This document shows positions 1-10,524 of a stretch of 64,000 bases of DNA, in pieces (position 1 is the stretch's first letter; each line of letters opens with the position of its first letter). The stretch spans positions 1,612,001 to 1,676,000 of the forward strand of contig NZ_CP067396.1 of NCBI RefSeq assembly GCF_023617245.1. Reading direction: 5' to 3'. Both the position numbers and the translations under genes were made by a program. The notes below the pieces were generated by a model. It was not told where the DNA came from. It saw only the letters and a program-made list of their open reading frames with translations, and did not search any database. The stretch comes from Lysobacter enzymogenes (GTDB lineage: Bacteria > Pseudomonadota > Gammaproteobacteria > Xanthomonadales > Xanthomonadaceae).

Positions 1-146
1 ACTCGGTCGTGCTGATCCGCGGCGGCCGCGTGAAGGACCTGCCGGGCGTGCGCTACCACACCGTGCGCGGCTCGCTCGACGCCGCCGGCGTCGCCAAGCG
101 TCGCCAGAGCCGTTCCAAGTACGGCGCCAAGCGTCCGAAGTCCTAA
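1..146 (+). CDS. rpsL: 30S ribosomal protein S12, C-terminal part
   Basis: The 5' end lies outside the window. Reading frame starts at base 3 and gives the S12 C-terminus (VLIRGGRVKDLPGVRYH... ending KYGAKRPKS, stop TAA 144-146). S12 sits at the decoding centre of the small subunit and controls accuracy; the visible part includes the conserved RVKDLPGV loop near the A site. It is followed 80 nt later by rpsG, the usual str-operon order. About 48 codons are visible, so nothing can be said about the streptomycin-contact residues further upstream. Confidence 0.95.
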   Translation, partial: SVVLIRGGRVKDLPGVRYHTVRGSLDAAGVAKRRQSRSKYGAKRPKS

Positions 147-226
147 TCGCGTCGATGCCCGGCGCGCCCAAGGCGCCGCCACCCGCAACCACGCACGTTC
201 AAGAATCACGAGAATAGGTACGCACC

Positions 227-694
227 ATGTCGCGTAAAGGCTCCGCCCCGCAGCGTTCGATCCTGCCCGATCCCAAGCACGGCAGCGAAACGATCGCGCG
301 TTTCATCAATATGGTCATGCAGAGCGGCAAGAAGTCGGTCGCCGAGAAGATCGTCTACGGCGCGATGGACGTCATCGGCGAGAAGAATCCCAACGCCCTG
401 GAACTGGTCGAGAAGGCCCTGACCAACGTGTCCCCGTCGGTCGAGGTGAAGTCCCGCCGCGTCGGCGGCGCCACCTACCAGGTGCCGGTCGAAGTGCGCT
501 CCTCGCGCCGCGTCGCCCTGGCGATGCGCTGGCTGATCGACTCCGCGCGCAAGCGCGGCGAGAGCTCGATGCCGCGCAAGCTGGCCGCCGAGCTGCTGGA
601 CGCTTCCGAGAACCGCGGCGCGGCGATCAAGAAGCGCGAAGAGACTCATCGCATGGCGGAAGCGAACCGCGCGTTCGCGCACTACCGCTGGTGA
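227..694 (+). CDS. rpsG: 30S ribosomal protein S7
   Basis: The 155-residue product matches S7 in length and sequence (MSRKGSAPQRSILPDPK start, C-terminal HRMAEANRAFAHYRW). S7 nucleates assembly of the 30S head by binding the 3' major domain of 16S rRNA and contacts the E-site tRNA. In enteric bacteria S7 also represses the str mRNA by binding the rpsL-rpsG spacer; whether the 80-nt spacer here does this cannot be judged by eye. ATG at 227 is preceded by a weak AGGT Shine-Dalgarno. Confidence 0.97.
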   Translation: MSRKGSAPQRSILPDPKHGSETIARFINMVMQSGKKSVAEKIVYGAMDVIGEKNPNALELVEKALTNVSPSVEVKSRRVGGATYQVPVEVRSSRRVALAMRWLIDSARKRGESSMPRKLAAELLDASENRGAAIKKREETHRMAEANRAFAHYRW

Positions 695-835
695 TCTAGT
701 CGCCCTGGCGACAGGGTCTTCGCAACATCCGCATGTGATGTTGCCGCGGCGGCGTGACAGCCGCCTTGCGAACCGGAGGCCGCCGATAAGGCGGCGTCCG
801 GCCATCTGGAATTCGAAAACTTACGAGAGGGTCCC

Positions 836-2956
<2,121 letters not shown>

Positions 2957-3048
2957 GCCGACGCTTGCGCCCCCGGACGGGAGCCGCCGCTCGCGGCTTC
3001 CGTCCGCTCCGAATAACGAATCACTGCATTAATTAAAGAGAGACAATC

Positions 3049-4239
3049 ATGGCTAAGGGTAAATTCGAGCGCACCAAGCCGCACGTGAACGTCGGCACGA
3101 TCGGTCACGTCGACCACGGCAAGACCACGCTGACGGCCGCTCTGACCAAGGTCGGCGCCGAGCGTTTCGGTGGCGAGTTCAAGGCGTACGACGCGATCGA
3201 CGCGGCGCCGGAAGAGAAGGCTCGCGGCATCACGATCTCGACGGCGCACGTCGAGTACGAAAGCCCGAACCGTCACTACGCCCACGTGGACTGCCCGGGC
3301 CACGCCGACTACGTGAAGAACATGATCACGGGTGCGGCGCAGATGGACGGCGCGATCCTGGTGTGCTCGGCCGCCGACGGCCCGATGCCGCAGACGCGCG
3401 AACACATCCTGCTGTCGCGTCAGGTCGGCGTGCCGTACATCGTCGTGTTCCTGAACAAGGCCGACATGGTGGACGACGCCGAGCTGCTCGAGCTGGTCGA
3501 GATGGAAGTGCGCGAGCTGCTGTCGAAGTACGAGTTCCCGGGCGACGACACCCCGATCATCCACGGTTCGGCCCGTCTGGCGCTGGAAGGCGACCAGAGC
3601 GACATCGGCGTGCCGGCGATCATCAAGCTGGTCGAGGCGCTGGACAGCTTCATTCCGGAGCCGGAGCGCGCGATCGACAAGCCGTTCCTGATGCCGGTGG
3701 AAGACGTGTTCTCGATCTCGGGCCGCGGCACCGTGGTGACCGGCCGTATCGAGCGCGGCATCATCAAGGTGGGCGACGAAATCGAAATCGTCGGCATCCG
3801 TCCGACCCAGAAGACCACGGTCACCGGCGTCGAGATGTTCCGCAAGCTGCTGGATCAGGGCCAGGCGGGCGACAACGCGGGCCTGCTGCTGCGCGGCACC
3901 AAGCGCGACGACGTGGAGCGCGGCCAGGTGCTGGCGAAGCCGGGTTCGATCACCCCGCACACCGAGTTCGAGGGCGAGGTGTACGTGCTGTCGAAGGACG
4001 AAGGCGGCCGCCACACCCCGTTCTTCAAGGGCTACCGTCCGCAGTTCTACTTCCGCACCACCGACATCACCGGCGCGTGCCAGCTGCCGGAAGGCGTCGA
4101 GATGGTGATGCCGGGCGACAACGTGAAGATGGTGGTCACGCTGATCAACCCGGTGGCGATGGACGAAGGCCTGCGCTTCGCGATCCGCGAAGGCGGCCGT
4201 ACCGTCGGCGCCGGCGTGGTGTCGAAGATCGTCAAGTGA
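3049..4239 (+). CDS. tuf: Elongation factor Tu
   Basis: A 396-residue EF-Tu that delivers aminoacyl-tRNA to the ribosome. P-loop GHVDHGKT is at residues 19-26, DCPGHADY switch II and NKAD motif follow, then beta-barrel domains 2 and 3. The start ATG 3049 has AAAGAGAGA upstream. Codon usage is strongly optimised. Xanthomonads usually carry a second tuf near rpoB; only this copy is in the window. Two stem-loops and a REP-like element follow the stop, so transcription probably ends here and the S10 operon starts anew. Confidence 0.98.
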   Translation: MAKGKFERTKPHVNVGTIGHVDHGKTTLTAALTKVGAERFGGEFKAYDAIDAAPEEKARGITISTAHVEYESPNRHYAHVDCPGHADYVKNMITGAAQMDGAILVCSAADGPMPQTREHILLSRQVGVPYIVVFLNKADMVDDAELLELVEMEVRELLSKYEFPGDDTPIIHGSARLALEGDQSDIGVPAIIKLVEALDSFIPEPERAIDKPFLMPVEDVFSISGRGTVVTGRIERGIIKVGDEIEIVGIRPTQKTTVTGVEMFRKLLDQGQAGDNAGLLLRGTKRDDVERGQVLAKPGSITPHTEFEGEVYVLSKDEGGRHTPFFKGYRPQFYFRTTDITGACQLPEGVEMVMPGDNVKMVVTLINPVAMDEGLRFAIREGGRTVGAGVVSKIVK

Positions 4240-4248
4240 CGATTCGGC

Positions 4249-4271
4249 CCGTGCGCGCATAGCGCGCACGG
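4249..4271 (+). terminator. Stem-loop just after tuf
   Basis: Perfect 10-bp hairpin (arms 4249-4258 and 4262-4271, loop ATA) starting 9 nt after the tuf stop, followed only by CTTTG. The U-tract is weak, so it may protect the mRNA 3' end rather than terminate. Confidence 0.4.
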
Positions 4272-4283
4272 CTTTGCCGAATA

Positions 4284-4310
4284 GTCATCCCCGCGAAAGC
4301 GGGGATCCAG
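4284..4310. repeat. REP-like short palindrome with GAAA loop
   Basis: Perfect 8-bp inverted repeat (arms 4287-4294 and 4299-4306) closed by a GAAA tetraloop, inside the sequence GTCATCC...GGATCCAG. On the minus strand it reads as the peptide LDPRFRGDD, the well-known spurious signature of a REP family widespread in proteobacteria and associated with RAYT transposases. Single copy in this window. Confidence 0.65.
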
Positions 4311-4348
4311 AGACGAGGGCTCCACTCCGAAGTCTCCGGCGAAAGATC

Positions 4349-4381
4349 CCGCGGCGGCCTCCCGGCCGCCGCGGCTTTTTC
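4349..4381 (+). terminator. Intrinsic terminator of the str operon
   Basis: Perfect 11-bp GC stem (4349-4359 with 4364-4374, loop TCCC) followed by CTTTTT. Placed 110 nt after the tuf stop, with a new promoter candidate 60 nt further on. Confidence 0.8.
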
Positions 4382-4792
4382 AGGGTCGCCGGCTCTGTGA
4401 ACAGAGCTCAGGCCCGGTCCGCAATCCCGCAGGGCAGGGGTGTTGCATCGCCCCCGCCAATACGGCTAGAATGCGCGACCACCGTGCCAGGCCCGGTTTC
4501 CGAGTCGGCACAACCAGCGAAATGAGGAACAGGACGTCCCTCGTATTCGCCAGACAGGGATATGTCGCACGGCAGCTCCGTACGTTCCGGGCCCACAAGG
4601 CATCCAAGGAGCAGTAACGGGGCCCTTCGTGCGTTCTGCTCAGTCTGGGGCGGGCCGGGAAGCCGGGCCGCCTTAGCTTTTCCAGGCAAGGAAGCTCCGG
4701 GGCGAGGGTGTTGCCCTGGAGTGTTTGCGTTTTCGTGGGGCCGGCGCACCCAGAAGCCGTCCCGTCGCTCTTTCAACCAAGGAATTCCGTTC
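4382..4792 (+). promoter_or_regulatory. S10 operon leader, gene-free
   Basis: No convincing gene. The stretch holds the promoter candidate at 4443-4472 and an imperfect 10-bp GC hairpin (arms about 4649-4658 and 4663-4672, one mismatch, GAAG loop) followed by TTAGCTTTT. A long S10 leader ending in an attenuator is where ribosomal protein L4 regulates the operon in enteric bacteria; conservation of that mechanism here is inference. Confidence 0.4.
4443..4472 (+). promoter_or_regulatory. Candidate sigma-70 promoter of the S10 operon
   Basis: TTGCAT (4443-4448), an 18-bp spacer and TAGAAT (4467-4472). It lies between the str terminator and rpsJ and would give a leader of about 310 nt. Predicted from sequence only. 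Confidence 0.5.
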
Positions 4793-5104
<312 letters not shown>

Positions 5105-5114
5105 GGCGACCACC

Positions 5115-5768
5115 ATGACCGCGAAGAAGTATTCGTTGGGCATCGTCGGTCGCAAGGCCGGCATGAGCCGTTTCTTCACCGAAGACGGCAAGTCGGTTCC
5201 GGTGACCCTCATCGAGGCGACCCCGAACCGCATCACCCAGATCAAGACCGAAGACACCGACGGCTACAGCGCCGTGCAGGTGACGGTCGGCGTGCGCCGC
5301 GCCGCGCTCGTCAACAAGCCCGAAGCCGGTCACCTCGCCAAGGCGAAGGTCGAAGCCGGTCGCGGCCTGTGGGAGCTGCGCGTGGAAGCCGACCAGATCG
5401 GCGCGTTCGAAGTCGGCGGCGAGATCAAGGCCGACATCTTCAGCGCCGGCCAGCTGGTCGACGTCCAGGGCGTGACCAAGGGCAAGGGCTTCCAGGGCAC
5501 GATCAAGCGCTGGAACTTCCGCATGGGCGACGCGACGCACGGCAACTCGCTGTCGCACCGTTCGCCGGGCTCCATCGGCCAGCGCCAGACGCCGGGCCGC
5601 GTGTTTCCGGGCAAGAAGATGTCGGGCCACATGGGCGCCGTCCAGCAGAGCACCCAGCGTCTTGAAGTGGTCAAGGTCGACGCCGAGCGCGGCCTGATCG
5701 CGATCAAGGGCGCCGTGCCGGGCGCACCGGGTGGCGACGTGATCGTCCGTCCCTCGAGCAAGGCATAA
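5115..5768 (+). CDS. rplC: 50S ribosomal protein L3
   Basis: 217 residues starting MTAKKYSLGIVGRKAGMSRFF, with the long central extension (RSPGSIGQRQTPGRVFPGKKM) that reaches the peptidyl transferase centre and contains the glutamine methylated by PrmB in enterics. Shine-Dalgarno GAGGCGA overlaps the rpsJ stop. One of the early 23S assembly proteins. Six bases of spacer before the rplD region indicate tight coupling. Confidence 0.97.
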   Translation: MTAKKYSLGIVGRKAGMSRFFTEDGKSVPVTLIEATPNRITQIKTEDTDGYSAVQVTVGVRRAALVNKPEAGHLAKAKVEAGRGLWELRVEADQIGAFEVGGEIKADIFSAGQLVDVQGVTKGKGFQGTIKRWNFRMGDATHGNSLSHRSPGSIGQRQTPGRVFPGKKMSGHMGAVQQSTQRLEVVKVDAERGLIAIKGAVPGAPGGDVIVRPSSKA

Positions 5769-5780
5769 GGAGAGATGACG

Positions 5781-6386
5781 ATGGAACTCGCCATCAATAA
5801 CAGCAGCAAGACGCTATCGGTCTCCGACGAGATCTTCGGCCGCGAATTCAGCGAAGACCTAGTCCATCAGGTCGTCGTCGCCTATCGCAACGCCGGTCGC
5901 GCCGGCACCAAGGCGCAGAAGACCCGTTCGGAAGTCAACGGCACGACCAAGAAGTCGAAGAAGCAGAAGGGCGGCGGTGCTCGTCACGGCGCGCTCACCG
6001 CTCCGATCTTCGTCGGCGGCGGCGTGACCTTCGCGGCCAAGCCGCGCAGCTTCGCGCAGAAGGTCAACCGCAAGATGTACCGCGCCGCGATCGCCGCGAT
6101 CCTGTCCGAGCTCAACCGCCAGGGCCGCATCACGGTCGTCGAGAGCTTCGACATCGACGCGCCGAAGACCAAGGGCCTGATCGAAAAGCTCAGGAGCCTG
6201 GAAGTCGGCCGCCGTCCGCTGATCGTGACAGAAGAGGCCACCGAGAACCTGTACCTCTCGGCCCGCAACCTGCCGTACGTCGAAGTCCGTGATGTCCAGG
6301 GCCTGGATCCGGTCGCCCTCGTCGGCGCCGACTCGGTCGTGCTCACCAGCGACGCGGTCAAGAAGATCGAGGAGTGGCTGGCATGA
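5781..6386 (+). CDS. rplD: 50S ribosomal protein L4
   Basis: 201 residues beginning MELAINNSSK. An ATG six bases upstream (5775) is too close to the AAGGAGAG Shine-Dalgarno, whereas 5781 has ideal spacing and matches the length of xanthomonad L4. The extended loop (KKSKKQKGGGARHG) lines the peptide exit tunnel. In E. coli L4 represses its own operon transcriptionally and translationally. The stop overlaps the rplW start (ATGA). Confidence 0.96.
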   Translation: MELAINNSSKTLSVSDEIFGREFSEDLVHQVVVAYRNAGRAGTKAQKTRSEVNGTTKKSKKQKGGGARHGALTAPIFVGGGVTFAAKPRSFAQKVNRKMYRAAIAAILSELNRQGRITVVESFDIDAPKTKGLIEKLRSLEVGRRPLIVTEEATENLYLSARNLPYVEVRDVQGLDPVALVGADSVVLTSDAVKKIEEWLA

Positions 6387-6679
6387 ACGACGCCAAGCTC
6401 TACAGCATCATCCGCGCGCCGCGCGTGTCCGAAAAGACCGCGCGTCTGCAGGAAGTTTCCAACCAATACGTCTTCGAAGTTTCGAACGAAGCGACCAAGG
6501 GCGACATCAAGGTCGCCGTTGAGAAGCTGTTCGACGTCAAGGTCGAGGCTGTCAATGTGGTCAACGTGAAGGGCAAGAACAAGGCCTTCCGCAACCGCAT
6601 GGGCCGCCGCGGCGACTGGCGCAAGGCGTACGTGACGCTGGCCGAAGGCCAGTCGATCGACGTGATGGCCAAGGCCTGA
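6383..6679 (+). CDS. rplW: 50S ribosomal protein L23
   Basis: 98 residues starting MNDAKLYSIIRAPRVSEKTARL. ATG 6383 overlaps the rplD TGA; an in-frame GTG nine bases upstream lacks a suitably placed Shine-Dalgarno, while GGAG sits 8-9 nt before 6383. L23 lies at the tunnel exit and is the docking site for trigger factor and SRP. Confidence 0.96.
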   Translation: MNDAKLYSIIRAPRVSEKTARLQEVSNQYVFEVSNEATKGDIKVAVEKLFDVKVEAVNVVNVKGKNKAFRNRMGRRGDWRKAYVTLAEGQSIDVMAKA

Positions 6680-6689
6680 GGAAAGACCC

Positions 6690-7517
6690 ATGGCATTGAT
6701 GACTTTCAAGCCCACCTCCGCCGGCCGCCGCAACGCGGTCCGCGTCGTGACCCCGGGCCTGCACAAGGGCGCGCCGCACGCGGCCCTGATCGAAAAGCAG
6801 GGCAAGACCGGCGGCCGTAACCACCACGGCCGCATCACCACCCGCCACATCGGCGGCGGTCACAAGCAGCACTACCGCATCATCGACTTCAAGCGCGACA
6901 AGGAAGGCATTCCGGCGCGCGTGGAGCGGATCGAATACGATCCCAACCGCACCGCGCACATCGCGCTGCTGTGCTACGTCGATGGCGAGCGCCGTTACAT
7001 CATCGCCCCCAAGGGCCTGAAGGACGGCGACCAGGTGATCGCGGGCCGCGACGCCCCGATCCGCGTCGGCAACACGCTGCCGCTGAGCAACGTCCCGGTC
7101 GGCACCACCGTGTGCTGCGTCGAGATGAAGCCGGGCAAGGGCGCCCAGCTGGCCCGCGCGGCCGGCGCCAGCGCCTACCTGGTGGCTCGCGAGCAGGGCT
7201 ACGCCACGCTGCGCCTTCGCTCCGGCGAAATGCGCAAGGTGCCGGTCGAGTGCCGCGCCACCGTCGGCGAAGTCGGCAACGACGAGCACAACCTCGAGAA
7301 GCTCGGCAAGGCCGGCGCCAAGCGTTGGCGCGGCATCAAGCCGACCGTCCGCGGCGCCGCCATGAACCCCGTCGACCACCCGCACGGTGGTGGCGAGGCG
7401 AAGGCCGGCCAGGGCAACCCGCATCCGGTCACCCCGTGGGGTGTTCCGACCAAGGGTTACAAGACGCGCAAGAACAAGCGCACCACGCAATTCATCGTGC
7501 GCGATCGCAGGGGTTAA
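6690..7517 (+). CDS. rplB: 50S ribosomal protein L2
   Basis: 275 residues of the universal L2 family, needed for subunit association and peptidyl transfer. The C-terminal motif VRGAAMNPVDHPHGGGE carries the histidine conserved in all L2 proteins. GAGGAAAG precedes ATG 6690. Spacers of 10 nt to rplW and 6 nt to rpsS indicate one transcript. Confidence 0.98.
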   Translation: MALMTFKPTSAGRRNAVRVVTPGLHKGAPHAALIEKQGKTGGRNHHGRITTRHIGGGHKQHYRIIDFKRDKEGIPARVERIEYDPNRTAHIALLCYVDGERRYIIAPKGLKDGDQVIAGRDAPIRVGNTLPLSNVPVGTTVCCVEMKPGKGAQLARAAGASAYLVAREQGYATLRLRSGEMRKVPVECRATVGEVGNDEHNLEKLGKAGAKRWRGIKPTVRGAAMNPVDHPHGGGEAKAGQGNPHPVTPWGVPTKGYKTRKNKRTTQFIVRDRRG

Positions 7518-7523
7518 TCGGCC

Positions 7524-7793
7524 ATGGCACGTTCACTGAAGAAAGGTCCCTTCGTCGACCACCATCTGATCAAGAAGGTGGAGACCGCGGGCAACAACAA
7601 GAAGCCGATCAAGACCTGGTCGCGCCGTTCGATGGTCCTGCCGGAGATGGTCGGTTTCACGATCGCCATCCACAACGGCAAGAACCACATCCCGGTGCTG
7701 GTCAACGAGAACATGGTCGGCCACAAGCTTGGCGAGTTCGCCCTGACCCGTACGTTCAAGGGTCACGGCGGCGACAAGAAGTCGGGCAAGTAA
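7524..7793 (+). CDS. rpsS: 30S ribosomal protein S19
   Basis: 89 residues, MARSLKKGPFVDHHLIKKV start typical of S19. It pairs with S13 in the 30S head near the A-site tRNA and intersubunit bridge B1a. Basic C-terminus FKGHGGDKKSGK. No strong Shine-Dalgarno (the L2 stop region GGGGTTAAT precedes it), suggesting translational coupling to rplB. Confidence 0.97.
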   Translation: MARSLKKGPFVDHHLIKKVETAGNNKKPIKTWSRRSMVLPEMVGFTIAIHNGKNHIPVLVNENMVGHKLGEFALTRTFKGHGGDKKSGK

Positions 7794-7803
7794 GGAGATG
7801 ACC

Positions 7804-8139
7804 ATGGAAGCGAAAGCCATCCTGCGCACCGCGCGCATCTCCCCGCAGAAGGCCCGCCTGGTCGCCGACCAGGTGCGCGGTCTGTCCGCCGAGCGCGCCG
7901 TCAACCTGCTGAAGTTCTCGGACAAGAAGGCTGCTGCACTGATCCGCAAGGTCGTGGAGTCCGCCATCGCCAACGCCGAGAACAACCAGGGCGCCGACGT
8001 CGACGATCTCAAGGTCAAGACCATCATGGTTGACGAGGGTCCCGCACTGAAGCGCTTCATGGCGCGTGCGAAGGGCCGCGGCACCCGCATCCTCAAGCGC
8101 ACCAGCCACATCACTGTGGTTGTGGGCGCCGGCAAGTAA
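7804..8139 (+). CDS. rplV: 50S ribosomal protein L22
   Basis: 111 residues from MEAKAILRTARISPQKARLVAD. An ATG at 7798 lies inside the spacing of AAGGAG and is not preferred. The beta-hairpin (GRGTRILKRTSHITVVV) forms the tunnel constriction with L4 and is the macrolide-resistance hot spot. It lies 10 nt after rpsS. Confidence 0.96.
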   Translation: MEAKAILRTARISPQKARLVADQVRGLSAERAVNLLKFSDKKAAALIRKVVESAIANAENNQGADVDDLKVKTIMVDEGPALKRFMARAKGRGTRILKRTSHITVVVGAGK

Positions 8140-8152
8140 GGCGGAGTAGACA

Positions 8153-8914
8153 ATGGGTCATAAAGTTCATCCGACCGGAATCCGCCTGGGCATCGCCAAG
8201 GATTGGAATTCCAAGTGGTTCGCCAACAAGAAGCAGTACGCCGAGTACCTGGCGGCTGACCTGAAGGTTCGCGAGATGCTTCGCAAGAAGCTGGCTCAGG
8301 CCGGCATCTCGAAGATCTTCATCGAACGTCCGGCGAACAACGCCCGCGTCACGATCCACACCGCCCGTCCGGGCGTGGTGATCGGCAAGCGCGGCGAGGA
8401 CATCGAGAAGCTGCGTAAGGAAGTCAGCAACCTGATGGGCGTTCCGGCGCACATCAACGTGACCGAGGTCCGCAAGCCGGAACTCGACGCGCAGCTGGTC
8501 GCCGAATCGATCGCGCAGCAGCTCGAGCGCCGCATCATGTTCCGCCGCGCGATGAAGCGCGCGGTCGGCAATGCGATGCGCCTCGGCGCGCTGGGCATCA
8601 AGGTCAACGTCGCCGGCCGCCTCAACGGCGCCGAGATCGCGCGTTCGGAGTGGTACCGCGAAGGCCGCGTGCCGCTGCATACCCTCCGCGCCGACATCGA
8701 CTACGGCTTCGCCGAAGCCAAGACGACCTACGGCATCATCGGCATCAAGACCTGGATCTACAAGGGCGAGGTGTTCGATTTCGCCCAGGTCGGCCAGGAG
8801 AAGCAGGACGACTCGCCGCGCAACGAGCGTGGTGACCGTGGCGACCGCGGCGATCGCGGCGACCGCGGCGATCGCAACGACCGCTCGGGCCGTCCTGCCC
8901 GCGAACAGAGGTAA
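8153..8914 (+). CDS. rpsC: 30S ribosomal protein S3 with RGD-repeat tail
   Basis: 253 residues: N-terminal domain, type II KH domain (VVIGKRGEDIEKLRKEV) and C-terminal S3 domain, forming part of the mRNA entry helicase with S4 and S5. After about residue 220 comes a low-complexity tail of four back-to-back RGD triplets (NERGDRGDRGDRGDRGDRND) and SGRPAREQR, longer than in enteric S3 (about 233 aa). The tail is probably disordered and RNA-contacting. GGCGGAG upstream of ATG 8153. Confidence 0.97.
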   Translation: MGHKVHPTGIRLGIAKDWNSKWFANKKQYAEYLAADLKVREMLRKKLAQAGISKIFIERPANNARVTIHTARPGVVIGKRGEDIEKLRKEVSNLMGVPAHINVTEVRKPELDAQLVAESIAQQLERRIMFRRAMKRAVGNAMRLGALGIKVNVAGRLNGAEIARSEWYREGRVPLHTLRADIDYGFAEAKTTYGIIGIKTWIYKGEVFDFAQVGQEKQDDSPRNERGDRGDRGDRGDRGDRNDRSGRPAREQR

Positions 8915-8920
8915 TCCGCC

Positions 8921-9334
8921 ATGCTGCAACCCAAGCGAACCAAGTACCGCAAGGTACACAAGGGCCGTAACGAGGGCCTGAGCTGGAGCGGCAACGCCGT
9001 CAGCTTCGGCGAGTACGGCCTCAAGGCGACCGCGCACGGCCAGCTGACCGCTCGCCAGATCGAAGCGGCCCGCCGCTCGATCAGCCGCTACGTCAAGCGC
9101 GGCGGCAAGATGTGGATCCGCGTGTTCCCGGACAAGCCGATCACCAAGAAGCCGATCGAAGTCCGAATGGGCTCCGGTAAGGGCAACGTCGAGTACTGGG
9201 TCGCGCAGATCCAGCCCGGTCGCATGATTTACGAGATCGAGGGCGTTCCGGAAGACGTGGCGCGCGAAGCGTTCCGTCTGGCCGCCGCCAAGCTCTCGGT
9301 GACCACCACTTTCGTTACCCGGACGGTGCGCTAA
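8921..9334 (+). CDS. rplP: 50S ribosomal protein L16
   Basis: 137 residues, MLQPKRTKYRKVHKGRNEG start. L16 organises the A site of the large subunit and includes the arginine (in the segment KPIEVRMGSGKGNVEYW) hydroxylated by YcfD in some gammaproteobacteria. AGAGGTAA precedes the ATG. The last base of its TAA is the first base of the rpmC ATG. Confidence 0.97.
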   Translation: MLQPKRTKYRKVHKGRNEGLSWSGNAVSFGEYGLKATAHGQLTARQIEAARRSISRYVKRGGKMWIRVFPDKPITKKPIEVRMGSGKGNVEYWVAQIQPGRMIYEIEGVPEDVAREAFRLAAAKLSVTTTFVTRTVR

Positions 9335-9519
9335 TGGAACTCAAGCAACTGCGCGAGAAGTCTGCCGATGAGCTCAAGGCTCATCTGGTCGAACTGCACA
9401 AGGAGGGCTTCGCCCTGCGCATGCAGAAGGCCACCGGCCAGCTCGCCAAGACCCACGACGCCCGCCGCGTTCGCCGCGAGATCGCTCGCGTGAACATGCT
9501 GCTGGGCGAGAAGAAGTAA
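9334..9519 (+). CDS. rpmC: 50S ribosomal protein L29
   Basis: 61 residues (MELKQLREKSADELKAHLVEL), a helical hairpin at the tunnel exit beside L23. It overlaps rplP by one base (TAATG), a strong sign of coupled translation. Length is normal for L29. Confidence 0.96.
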   Translation: MELKQLREKSADELKAHLVELHKEGFALRMQKATGQLAKTHDARRVRREIARVNMLLGEKK

Positions 9520-9529
9520 GGACCCTGCC

Positions 9530-9799
9530 ATGACCGACAACAAGACAGAGAAGGCTGTGCGCACGGTTGAAGGCCGGGTCGTCAGCAACAAGATGGACAA
9601 GACCGTCACCGTGCTCGTCGAGCGCCAGGTCAAGCACGCGCTGTACGGCAAGTACATCCGCCGCTCGACCAAGCTCCACGCCCACGACGCCGACAACGCC
9701 TGCAAGGAAGGCGACATCGTGCGCGTGAAGGAGATTGCTCCCCTTTCCAAGACCAAGAACTGGAGCGTGGTTGAGATCGTCAGCCGCGTGGCCGAATAA
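9530..9799 (+). CDS. rpsQ: 30S ribosomal protein S17
   Basis: 89 residues of OB fold with the conserved core GRVVSNKMDKTVTVLVER and YIRRSTKLHAHD. Primary 16S-binding protein of the 5' domain. AAGGA Shine-Dalgarno, 10 nt after rpmC. Last gene of the S10 operon in the enteric layout; the spc genes follow here after 14 nt without a visible terminator. Confidence 0.97.
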   Translation: MTDNKTEKAVRTVEGRVVSNKMDKTVTVLVERQVKHALYGKYIRRSTKLHAHDADNACKEGDIVRVKEIAPLSKTKNWSVVEIVSRVAE

Positions 9800-9813
9800 G
9801 AGGAGGCTGAACC

Positions 9814-10182
9814 ATGATCCAGATGCAAAGCTACCTCGGCGTGGCCGACAACTCCGGTGCCAAGGAAGTGATGTGCATCAAGGTGCTCGGCGGCTCCAAG
9901 CGCCGTTACGCGCACATTGGCGACATCATCAAGGTCACCGTGAAGGATGCGATTCCGCGCGGCAAGGTCAAGAAGGGCGACGTCTACGACGCCGTCGTGG
10001 TGCGCACCCGCAAGGGCGTGCGCCGTCCGGACGGCTCGCTGATCCGCTTCGACGGCAACGCTGCGGTGTTGCTCAACAACAAGCATGAGCCGATCGGCAC
10101 CCGTATCTTCGGGCCCGTGACTCGCGAGCTGCGCTCGGAGAAGTTCATGAAGATCGTTTCGCTCGCGCCCGAAGTGCTCTGA
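9814..10182 (+). CDS. rplN: 50S ribosomal protein L14
   Basis: 122 residues (MIQMQSYLGVADNSGAKEVMCI), universal L14 that forms bridges B5/B8 and binds the silencing factor RsfS. Strong Shine-Dalgarno AGAGGAGG. First gene of the spc set; only 14 nt separate it from rpsQ, so S10 and spc genes are probably co-transcribed. Confidence 0.97.
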   Translation: MIQMQSYLGVADNSGAKEVMCIKVLGGSKRRYAHIGDIIKVTVKDAIPRGKVKKGDVYDAVVVRTRKGVRRPDGSLIRFDGNAAVLLNNKHEPIGTRIFGPVTRELRSEKFMKIVSLAPEVL

Positions 10183-10198
10183 GCGGAGGAACTAGACC

Positions 10199-10513
10199 AT
10201 GAACCGTATCAAGAAGGGCGATCAGGTGATCGTCACCGCCGGCAAGGACAAGGGCAAGAAGGGCGATGTGGTGCGCGTGCTCGGCGACAAGGTCGTCGTG
10301 TCGAACATCAACATCGTCAAGCGCCACACCAAGCCGAATCCGCAGGCCAACCAGCCGGGCGGCGTGGTGGAGCGCGAAGCGCCGATCCACATTTCCAACG
10401 TCATGCTGTTCAACCCGGCCACCGGCAAGGGCGAACGCATCGGTTTCAAGGTGCTGGAGGATGGACGCAAACTGCGTGTGTTCCGCTCCAGCGGTGAGGC
10501 GGTCGACGCCTGA
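10199..10513 (+). CDS. rplX: 50S ribosomal protein L24
   Basis: 104 residues with the KOW motif near the N-terminus (KKGDQVIVTAGKDKGKKGDV). One of two initiators of 23S assembly, located at the tunnel exit. CGGAGGA precedes ATG 10199; 11 nt to rplE. Confidence 0.97.
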   Translation: MNRIKKGDQVIVTAGKDKGKKGDVVRVLGDKVVVSNINIVKRHTKPNPQANQPGGVVEREAPIHISNVMLFNPATGKGERIGFKVLEDGRKLRVFRSSGEAVDA

Positions 10514-10524
10514 GGAATGCTGAG

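Noticed and set aside
4047..4325. Small minus-strand frame starting MEPSSLDPRFRGDD
   Set aside because: Classic spurious reading of a REP element running into the tuf antisense strand.
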